Below are positions 6,848-15,300 of a stretch of 23,445 bases of DNA, in pieces (within the stretch, counting starts at the first letter, position 1; every line of letters starts with the position of its first letter). Source of the stretch: a virus; the IMG/VR virus record IMGVR_UViG_3300017917_003363, positions 1 to 23,445 of that record, one strand, 5' to 3'. The translations under genes were made by a program, and so were the position numbers. The notes beneath the pieces were generated by a model that saw nothing but the letters and a program-made list of their open reading frames with translations, was not told where the DNA came from and searched no databases.

Positions 6848-7569
6848 TAGATAAAAAAATAAAAAATTTTATTCGCGCAGAATCTATAAAAAATTCGCCA
6901 AGAGAATCGTGTGGATTTATTGTTGAAAAAAATAATAAAATCTCATGTGTTAGAACAAAAAATATTGCAGAAGATCCAATATCTTATTTTCAAATTTCAT
7001 CAGTAGATTTTCTTCAGACAAAAAGAAATTATGACAATATTTTATATATCTATCATAATCATTTAGATGAAAATTTTGATTTTAGTGAATTAGATATTTT
7101 AACTTCTGATAATATCAATATACCTTTATTGTTGTATATTTTTAAAGATGATTGTTTTAAAACCTATTATCCAATATCTTTTAAAAAGACTTATATCGGT
7201 AAATGTTTTAAGATTAAAGAAAATGATTGTTTTACATTTATAAAAGATTATTTTTTAAATGAATTCAATATAAATATACAGCCAATTACAGAAAATTATT
7301 CTAATAGTAAAGAAGCTCAATTTAGATTAGAGGAAAATTTAAGTTTAAATTTTTTAGAAAAAAATGGATTTTATAAAATCGAAGACATGCAAGTACTGGA
7401 AAGTAACGACATACTTTTGATTTCAACTAAATTCGGCAAACATTTCGCTATATACATAGGAAATAATAAAATTATTCACCAGCCTATATTTGGTTTCTCA
7501 AAAATTGAAAATTATTGTAATTTTTATAGAAGGCATACGGTGTCAGTCTACAGGAGGAAAATATGGTAA
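6844..7569 (+). CDS. K: Tail tip assembly protein, lambda K-like: JAMM plus NlpC/P60 domains
   Basis: 241 residues, close to the usual size of K proteins. The N-terminal half is a JAB/MPN (JAMM) domain with an intact metalloprotease motif: E21 in ESCGF, then H71-N-H73-x7-S81-x2-D84. The C-terminal half is an NlpC/P60 domain with catalytic C129 in ENDCFTF and H200 in GKHFAIYIG. Lambda K acts in tail tip assembly and is thought to process or be processed during maturation or to cleave peptidoglycan at infection; both active sites look complete here. It starts in an ATGA overlap with L and overlaps I by 7 bases, so the three are translationally coupled. Residues 125-195 are unusually rich in Asn, Lys and Phe, as expected from AT-rich drift. 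Confidence 0.85.
   Translation: MIDKKIKNFIRAESIKNSPRESCGFIVEKNNKISCVRTKNIAEDPISYFQISSVDFLQTKRNYDNILYIYHNHLDENFDFSELDILTSDNINIPLLLYIFKDDCFKTYYPISFKKTYIGKCFKIKENDCFTFIKDYFLNEFNINIQPITENYSNSKEAQFRLEENLSLNFLEKNGFYKIEDMQVLESNDILLISTKFGKHFAIYIGNNKIIHQPIFGFSKIENYCNFYRRHTVSVYRRKIW
7552..7557 (+). promoter_or_regulatory. Strong Shine-Dalgarno AGGAGG before gene I
   Basis: AGGAGG lies 5 bases before the ATG at 7563 and inside the end of K. It is the only full-consensus site among the plus-strand tail tip genes and decides this start. It shows that the host ribosome uses Shine-Dalgarno pairing, although L and J lack a site. Confidence 0.85.
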
Positions 7570-8333
7570 AGGTAACTTTACATGGAAAATTAGGTGAAGA
7601 ATTTAATTCCGAATGGGATTTAGAAGTTACTAGTGTTGCAGAAGCTCTAAGGGCTATTGAAGCTAATACTAGAAAATTTAGAAGATGGTTAATTCAAAAT
7701 AAAGATGTCTTTGCATATGAGATATTAGTTAATCAAACTAATTTATTTTCTGAACAACCAAATTTAGATTCTTTAGATGATATAAAAAATTCAGAAATTT
7801 GTGTAGATTTTAAAGATAAATTGCAAACAATAGATATTGTTCCTGTTATAATTGGCGCAAGTTTTTTACTTAAACCAGCAGCAAAAATTATTATTGGCGC
7901 AGCAGTAGTAATTGGGGCAATTGCTTTAGCAGTTTTTACTCCATATCTTTTACCAGCCGTAGCACTTGGTATAGCTGGTTTGGGACTTATAGCTGCGGGT
8001 ACTAGTCAGTTGTTATCAAAGCCCCCACCAAATGTTCCATTCAATGCACAACAAGTTGATCCGATTGATGGTACTGAAGGTGGAGCAACCTCATATTTAT
8101 TTAATGGTCCAGTAAATACTGTCGGAGAAGGTGGTCCAGTTCCTGTTGGTTATGGAGAATTATTAATTGGTGGAAATAATGTTTTTGCTAACTACGATAT
8201 TCTATATAGAGCTTATAAAAGCGATTTTAATTCTGATACTTTGCAATATTCTTTACAAGGTACAGATAGTTATATCTTTAATTCAAGAGGGTTTTTAATA
8301 GATCAACAGCCTTCTTTTGTAGAACCAGTTTAA
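7563..8333 (+). CDS. I: Tail tip assembly protein, lambda I-like
   Basis: 256 residues. The N-terminus (1-90) matches the small ubiquitin-like part of lambda I: VKVTLHGKLGEEF (2-14), then EALRAIEANTRKFRRWL (27-43). A long Gly/Ala/Ile-rich hydrophobic stretch follows (about 93-150, PVIIGASFLL through GLGLIAAGTSQLL), which could cross or insert into a membrane; lambda I has the same feature ending in a Pro-rich turn (SKPPP here, 152-156). Residues 177-204 (SYLFNGPVN, GPVPVGYGELLIGG) carry the pattern shared by I and J proteins. I is needed for tail tip assembly and is missing from the finished lambda tail. It overlaps K by 7 bases and lies 4 bases before J. Confidence 0.85.
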   Translation: MVKVTLHGKLGEEFNSEWDLEVTSVAEALRAIEANTRKFRRWLIQNKDVFAYEILVNQTNLFSEQPNLDSLDDIKNSEICVDFKDKLQTIDIVPVIIGASFLLKPAAKIIIGAAVVIGAIALAVFTPYLLPAVALGIAGLGLIAAGTSQLLSKPPPNVPFNAQQVDPIDGTEGGATSYLFNGPVNTVGEGGPVPVGYGELLIGGNNVFANYDILYRAYKSDFNSDTLQYSLQGTDSYIFNSRGFLIDQQPSFVEPV

Positions 8334-8337
8334 TTTT

Positions 8338-11300
8338 ATGGGTAATCCAAATAGATTTGCAGAAGGAATAGATAATGTTTTATTTCCAGCTAATATTGGA
8401 TTTACTTTTTGTGGTTATAATTTTCCAGAAAGCACAGCTCAAGATCTTGGGTCTTTGAGTTTATCTTTTTCTGGATTAAAGATTCCATTTAGTACATCAG
8501 CGGCAGGTGGATATGGTTATGGACCAAGTGGATATGACTCTAGTTGGACTGAACTACAAACTTTAAATGATGAACTTATATATGATTATATTGGGAATTC
8601 ATTTAGAGCAGTAAATTTAGATCCAGGTACACCTGATTTAAATAGTTTATTTCCTACTGGTGATTTTAAAACTGAAGCTCAAAGAGCATTTACATCAATA
8701 ACTACAATAGAAACTTTAGATTTAATCTCAGAAGGTCCAATTGAAGGATTTGTATCAGGTTTATATATTCCAAATCTTAGCGGTAAAACAACAGGAGATA
8801 TTGGTTATACAAGCGTCACTTTTCAACCATATGAAGAAACATATTCTAATCCAGAAACACGATCAATCTATTGGGATGACACACCAATAACCGATCTTCA
8901 AGGATTCTATAATTTTCAATACGCAAATTATAGATTTACTTATGGAGAAAAAACTAATGATCATACAATATATAATCCATATTTAAATTTATATGAGAAT
9001 AGATATAACTATTTTGGTCGCCAAGTAGATAAGAATAAAATTCCACTTGAGACATCTACAACAAAAGCAATAAATGAAAGATTATATGGAGCCTATCTAG
9101 TAAGTGGTAATTATTTAAGATATTATCCAAAATCATATTATATCTATAATACAGAAATATCAGCTCTAAAAATTAATATAAAGATTAATGGTCTTTACGA
9201 GCAAATATTATCTGGTAGTAACGTAGGAGATATAGAAAGAAAAGCTATAGAAACCGTCTTTGTATTATATAGGCTCTTAGATGATGGAACAGTTATTCCT
9301 CTTGATACTTCAAAATATGCGCCATATATTGCTGATATATATTCTAAAGATTCAGTTTATGTTAATGGTAAAATTAGCGGACCAGTAGTATTTACATATC
9401 AATTTAACATTAGACCATATTCAGAAAATCAACCATTTTTTCCATTATTTCCTAATCAAATTGGTTGGGTTGTAGATATATATAGAACAAGTTTAGAAGG
9501 AATTGGTAATTCTAATCAAGCATCAACAACAGTTGATAGTATAACTGAAATTTACTCTGATAGATTTGTCTATCCAGACACAGCAATGGTATGGTCTAAA
9601 TTTGACGCAAGGTATTTTAGTAATGTTCCTTCTAGATCTTATAAAGTAAGACTTCTAAAAGTTAAAGTGCCAATTAATTATGATCCTATTGCAAAGACAT
9701 ATAGTGGTCCTTGGAATGGAAAATTTAAAGTTGCTTGGACGGATAATCCAGCATGGTGTTTTTATGATTTGGTAACTAGTAATCGTTATGGTTTAGGTAA
9801 ATATATTGATCAAGCTTTAGTTGATAAATGGACTTTATATGAAATTGCACAATATTGTGATCAATTAGTTTCAGATGGATTTGGTGGTCTTGAACCTAGA
9901 TTTAGATGTAACGTATTAATAGCGACAAAAGAAGAAGCCTATAAAGTCCTTAATGATATGGCAAGTGTATTTAGAGCTATAATATATTATGCAGCAGGGC
10001 AAATTGTTGTAAGTCAAGATTCTCTTAAAGAACCAATATATTTGTTTAATAATAGCAATGTAATTGATGGAATATTTAATTACTCTGATGCATCAAAGAA
10101 GTCCAGAAAAACCGTAGCATTAATAAGATATAATGATGAAAACAATAATTATAAACCAGCAATTGAATATGTTGAAGATAAATCTTCTGTATTGAAGTAC
10201 GGAATAAGAGAAACCGAAATTGTAGCTTTTGGTTGTACAAATAAAAATCAAGCCAGAAGAATTGGTAAATGGCTTGTAGTGACTGATAATACAGAAACTG
10301 AAACTATTGATTTTCAAGTTGGATTAGAAGGAAACTATGTTAGACCAGGCGATGTTATTTTAGTTTATGATCAAGATAGAAAAAATCAAGTTTACGCGGG
10401 AAGAACATTGGAATTAACTACTGGATATGCAGTTTTAGATGTTCCTTACAATACTTATAATAATTTTGCAATTACTGGAGTAAATAGTGGATTTAATTTC
10501 GCAGTTGTAACACCAACGTATAATTTAGAGTATGGCACAACTTTAGGTAATTTATATTATACAGGATTTTCAGATGTTACATCTAGCGGAATAACTGGAT
10601 TGAATAGTTCTTTCTTTAATAGAAGTCATATACAAACTATTTCAATTAACAATCCTAAAAACTATCTAACTAGTGGAGATGGTGTATATGCAAATAATAT
10701 AAAATTAATATTTCCTACAGCTCTGAATACAGGTTCTTATGATCTATATCAAAATACCGTTTGGACAATAGATATTGATCCTAATCAATATAATGTTAAT
10801 CAGGGTCTAGAAATTAGGTCTGAAATTAATAATCCATCTAATATTGCTTATCCAGGATATTATTTAGAACCATATTTAAATGAAGTTAAAAAATATAGAA
10901 TATTAAATATAACCGAATCTGAAAATTCTTTATTTAATATATCTGCGCTAGAATATAATGATCAAAAATATAAAGATATAGATAATATTGCTACATTAGT
11001 TAATGTGCCAGTAAGACCAGCACTTCCACAAACTCCAGCCTTATTTTTGAGTGGTATATTTAGAAATCGAAATACAAATTCATATTGTACAACAGACCCA
11101 TGTAACGGAACGATTTATACGACAAATCAAGGTGGTATCAATAGTGTGCTATATAATATACAACCACCTAATGGTAATACTAGTAATTCCTTATATTATG
11201 TATATGTTAAATCTGGATCTAATTTTACTAACAGTATTACAGAATCTACATATCTAAAAGATGTTATAAGTTCAGTTTTATTAAAAACAGGTTTAACTCC

Positions 11301-11484
11301 AACCGATTGGATAAATGGAACTATTCCTCAATTTTTTACCCCATTATATACAGGATCATATTACTTTAGAGTTTTTGCTGAAAATACCATAGGTGAAAGA
11401 TCATCTCCAGCTACAGGAGTATATGTATTACAAAATCAAGCTTCTGTTTTCAGCGTTATGGCTTCTGGAAATAATATATTTTAA
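8338..11484 (+). CDS. J: Tail tip attachment/central hub protein, lambda J-like
   Basis: 1048 residues, near the size of lambda J (1132). SEGPIEGFVSG (131-141), then YWDDTPITDL, is the J-family entry to the tail hub domain. The core follows through NPAWCFYDLVTSNRYGLG (around 470-490), an IVVSQDS segment near 558 and ETIDFQVGLEG near 660, all typical of J. Residues about 885-1030 look like a fibronectin type III or related beta-sandwich (VFAENTIGERSSPATG). J plugs the tube end and touches the receptor through its C-terminus, which is short here. An extra N-terminal 115 residues, rich in Gly and Ser, precede the family region. There is no Shine-Dalgarno; the ATG lies 4 bases after the stop of I. 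The following gene starts 2 bases after J, so a partner or chaperone role for that gene is possible. Confidence 0.9.
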   Translation: MGNPNRFAEGIDNVLFPANIGFTFCGYNFPESTAQDLGSLSLSFSGLKIPFSTSAAGGYGYGPSGYDSSWTELQTLNDELIYDYIGNSFRAVNLDPGTPDLNSLFPTGDFKTEAQRAFTSITTIETLDLISEGPIEGFVSGLYIPNLSGKTTGDIGYTSVTFQPYEETYSNPETRSIYWDDTPITDLQGFYNFQYANYRFTYGEKTNDHTIYNPYLNLYENRYNYFGRQVDKNKIPLETSTTKAINERLYGAYLVSGNYLRYYPKSYYIYNTEISALKINIKINGLYEQILSGSNVGDIERKAIETVFVLYRLLDDGTVIPLDTSKYAPYIADIYSKDSVYVNGKISGPVVFTYQFNIRPYSENQPFFPLFPNQIGWVVDIYRTSLEGIGNSNQASTTVDSITEIYSDRFVYPDTAMVWSKFDARYFSNVPSRSYKVRLLKVKVPINYDPIAKTYSGPWNGKFKVAWTDNPAWCFYDLVTSNRYGLGKYIDQALVDKWTLYEIAQYCDQLVSDGFGGLEPRFRCNVLIATKEEAYKVLNDMASVFRAIIYYAAGQIVVSQDSLKEPIYLFNNSNVIDGIFNYSDASKKSRKTVALIRYNDENNNYKPAIEYVEDKSSVLKYGIRETEIVAFGCTNKNQARRIGKWLVVTDNTETETIDFQVGLEGNYVRPGDVILVYDQDRKNQVYAGRTLELTTGYAVLDVPYNTYNNFAITGVNSGFNFAVVTPTYNLEYGTTLGNLYYTGFSDVTSSGITGLNSSFFNRSHIQTISINNPKNYLTSGDGVYANNIKLIFPTALNTGSYDLYQNTVWTIDIDPNQYNVNQGLEIRSEINNPSNIAYPGYYLEPYLNEVKKYRILNITESENSLFNISALEYNDQKYKDIDNIATLVNVPVRPALPQTPALFLSGIFRNRNTNSYCTTDPCNGTIYTTNQGGINSVLYNIQPPNGNTSNSLYYVYVKSGSNFTNSITESTYLKDVISSVLLKTGLTPTDWINGTIPQFFTPLYTGSYYFRVFAENTIGERSSPATGVYVLQNQASVFSVMASGNNIF

Positions 11485-11486
11485 AT

Positions 11487-12311
11487 ATGAAAATTAAAAA
11501 TTTAAACATAACATTAGAATGGAATACTATTAGAAATATTCCATCATTTGTTGAAGTAAATGCTGAATTTCCTTCGTACAATATTAAAGCTATTTCAAAT
11601 AATGAAATTATTTATCAAATCAATCAATTAAAAGATTATATACCCATACATGAAATAGAATATAAAGTTATAAATAATTCTAAAAAACCAAAACTTATAT
11701 CTGGATATTCTAAAAATAAAGTATCATCAAGATATATATTCGATTTCCTTCATAACTACTCTCATTTCTTTCAAAAATATAATAAAATAGGATATCATAA
11801 AAATATAACATTTGAAGTGGATTATAATAATGATGGAAAGGGAGATTTTCAAATTGAAGCCGAATACGCAGAAATAGAAGACATCAACAGAGACTTACTT
11901 TTTTCTAAAATATATAGAAGTAGTGATTATCTAAACATTAAACTTTTAATGCATAAAAAATATTTAATAGAAAAAGAAATACATTCATTTTTAATATCTA
12001 GTAAAATTAATGATGTGGTTAATAATACCGACACAGATTATCCTTTAAGTAATTTGTTTATTGAAAATATCGAACAGAAATGGCTAGATGTAAATCAAGA
12101 GACTGCATTATTAACTATACCATTTATAGAGAGTCATTTAGTAGAAATAGCAAACAATTTAAACATTAAAATAATTCCATTAAATAAACTTCAATCTGAT
12201 ATGTATTTATTCTTTAAAGATAAATATTTTCAAGATGAAATTATAAATTTTTATACAGAGTTTTTTCCACAACAAACATTAGATATTGGACAAATATCAA
12301 CAATTAGATAA
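11487..12311 (+). CDS. Unknown protein, last gene of the tail tip operon
   Basis: 274 residues; I recognise no family. It begins with beta-like segments (1-75), then has aromatic and basic residues. At 112-121 lies DYNNDGKGDF, which places D112, N114, D116 and D120 as in a calcium-binding DxNxDGxGD loop of the EF-hand, dockerin or FG-GAP kind. The rest is mainly helical with many Ile, Leu and Lys. Its position, 2 bases after J, suggests it serves the receptor-binding tip, either as a fibre-like component or as an assembly helper (inference from place only). There is no Shine-Dalgarno. The stop codon is part of a palindrome shared with the convergent tape measure gene. Confidence 0.5.
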   Translation: MKIKNLNITLEWNTIRNIPSFVEVNAEFPSYNIKAISNNEIIYQINQLKDYIPIHEIEYKVINNSKKPKLISGYSKNKVSSRYIFDFLHNYSHFFQKYNKIGYHKNITFEVDYNNDGKGDFQIEAEYAEIEDINRDLLFSKIYRSSDYLNIKLLMHKKYLIEKEIHSFLISSKINDVVNNTDTDYPLSNLFIENIEQKWLDVNQETALLTIPFIESHLVEIANNLNIKIIPLNKLQSDMYLFFKDKYFQDEIINFYTEFFPQQTLDIGQISTIR

Positions 12312-12327
12312 GGTTAATTTTAACCTT
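12310..12327. terminator. Palindrome holding both convergent stop codons; weak bidirectional terminator candidate
   Basis: AAGGTTAA (12310-12317) and TTAACCTT (12320-12327) are perfect reverse complements around TT. As a hairpin this gives a stem of about 7 bp. The plus-strand stop (12309-12311) and the minus-strand stop (12320-12322) both overlap it. Neither side has a good U-run (GTTTCTT on plus), so termination would be weak. Confidence 0.4.
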
Positions 12328-15300
12328 GTTTCTTATAAATATTACTTCCTAATAACCCACCTGGTCTTTGTTGTTCAGTAATGACTCTGATTACTTGAGT
12401 TTTAATCTGTTCGGCTAACTGTTTATTTTTTCTTGCTTCTTGATCTTGTAATCTTTCTCCACTTGTAGAGGTTTCTTCTGAAGTTTTTTCTATTTGTTGA
12501 TTTAAATTAACAGTTACATTAACATTATTTGTTGGATTATAATTATTTGTTGAAAGCCCTGTATTATTTGAATTTCCTACAACCCCACCATTTGCAAACT
12601 TAGATACTCTACCTGTATTTAAATCGTCAAAGAATCTCTTGCCATAAAGATTAACAGCTTCCTTTCTCATTACGAATTCTCCGCCCATCAACATAGCTGG
12701 AATATTATCTGTATTTTGTCCACCTCTTGCAAATCCTTTTATATGACCACCATTTCTAAGAAATCCTAATCCTGCCCCAGCCAATCCCATACCAAAAGAT
12801 GCATATGCGCCCCAAGAATTTTGCTGTGCATTATATTGATCTTGTATTTCTTGATTAATTCTTTGATTTTCAGCTAAAGCTTCCATGTTTCTCATATTAA
12901 CATCTTGAACATATTGAAGATATGCAAATAAAGTTTCTGCTCTTTGTTCGCGTATTCTATTTTGTGGATTATTTTCATCTAATAAAGCCGATAAATTAAG
13001 CGTTGGATCAATCATATATTGTCCACCAGTTGGATAACCAGCTGGGCCAGTATATTGAAAATAATTAGCTTTATTAAAACTTCCTTCTCCACCATATTGA
13101 TACTTACCAACTCTTCCTCCATTTAACATTCCTAAAAATCCTGTACCATATTTATTAACAGAACTCTTTTTTATTACATATTCTCCACCACTCAACATCG
13201 CTGGAACATCATCTTTTGTGCCAGACCCGCCAGCTACTTTTCCTCCAGTAGAATAACCTTTTATAATGCCACCTTTTGATTTACCTAATGAACTTAAAAA
13301 GTTTCCAAGACTTCCACCAAATGCACTTGTACTTCCGAATAGTTGACCAAATATAAGATTAGTGCTGAATTCAAGAGCTAATTGTTGTATTTTATTAGAT
13401 ATGTTAAGAGCAAATTTTTGAAAAGCTTCTCCAGCGGTAGTAGTACCTTGAGCAAAGTCTAGAAATGCATTGTTAAATTCACTTTTAATTGTTCTCGCAG
13501 TTTCTTTTGCGCCTAATTGAACTTCTCTATACGCATCTTCTGCTCTATAATCAAATTCATCAAAAAATGCTGCACCAAAATCTCCTATTTGAGTGTCTCC
13601 ACCAAGCGTTCTTAATTCTCTAGCAGCTTGCCTTCCTTGTCTATAATCTTCAGCAAATATTAATCCTCTACGACGTTGAGATTCCAATACAATCTCTTGC
13701 TCAGAACCTTCTAAAGCTTTAGAAAATTTATCGAGATCACCACCTGTTTTAACTAATAATTCATTAACTCTTTGAATATATTTTGCTTCCGCCCCTCTTT
13801 GTTCTGTTTCATTTAATATTTGAGTTCTTAATCCTTCTTGAAGCGTAAGGACTTTTTCAGCAGATATTCTATTTGGATTTAGTTGTTCATTTGCATTTAG
13901 AACTTCTTTTCCATATCTTGTTAGATTTTCTACACTTAATGCTCCTTGAAATTTTTCTAAATTAGCACTTGAAGCGCTTACATCACCAGCTTGACGAGCT
14001 AAATTGAGTATATATTCTTTTGTAATTCTTTTTTCTTCGTCTTTTGCATTTGTAACTTCTTTTACTTTAAATCCTAGCGCTTCTAATAATTTTATTAATG
14101 CTTCTACGCTTGAGCCTAGTTGATCAAATGGGACTGATTGTAAATCTGCAGCTGTTCTATCAATTACTTCTTTAGGAATATTAGCTTTTTGAAGAAAATT
14201 AGTTAATGAATTAATTATATTTTGTCTAGTTCCTGCTTCTATTCTTGCTTGTTTTCCAGCTAAAAGTTTATCAGTTTCTTCTTTTGTAATTCTTTTTACT
14301 TCTTCCGCATTTCTTTCTTCTGGTGGTACAAAATATCCTATTTCACCTGTTTTTGTATCTCTTTTTGTAAATCTTTCTTCTACAGCAGCTTTAAGAGCTT
14401 CATTAAATACTTTCGTATTAGCCAATATATCAGCATTAACATATGCTTTTTCTATCTCTTTTCTAAAAGTTTCTAACATCTGTGGATCTTGTCTTACCTG
14501 CATACCTAATGAAGTTCCACTAGTATTCTTAAAAGAAGCTAAAGCTTTTGCAAAATTTTCTCTTTCATCTGGATTTATACCACCTTTTGTTAATTCTAAA
14601 ATTCTAGATAAATTATCTGTATTTGTTGCATTACTTTGTAATGCAGCTTGAACTTTTGCTAATTCTTCTATTGCCCTAGGAAGATCGCCTGATTCTATTG
14701 CAGCTTTTAGACCATCTCTAAATTCTGCTGGAGTTTCTTTAAAAATATCAATTAAAGCTTCTTCTTTTTCAGCGAGTACCCTTGTTCTTTCTATATCAGT
14801 TAATGTAGAATTACTTAATTTATCAATACTTGTTTGATATGTAGTCATTGCAGCAGAAAACTCAGCTAATGAATCTTTATTAGATTCTGATGCTGCAATT
14901 ACTTCTTTTTGAGTTTTAGTTAGTGAATCAAATGATCCAAGTAAACCAAAACCAAGACCTGTTGCAGCGCCAGTTAAGAAAGATTTTTTTCCACCACCAA
15001 GTGCTAATGAACTTACTCCAAATGACAATGCTGAAGTTGCAGCTTGTGTAATAGCTTTACCTCTTTCATTTTCTACAGATTCAACAATTCTTCGACCAAT
15101 TTTATCGATAAGAGTATATAAAGCAAAACTAAGAACAGATCTTACTATGGTACTACCTAAAATTGATGTTGCCACAGAACCTACAGTAGCAGTACCTCCT
15201 ACTCCTGCTGCGGCTCCTAATCCTAAAAGAGGTACAAGAAAGTTTGGAATAAAACCTTTTGATGCACCAGCAGTTTTAGCTTTAGAACCGCTATACCTTG

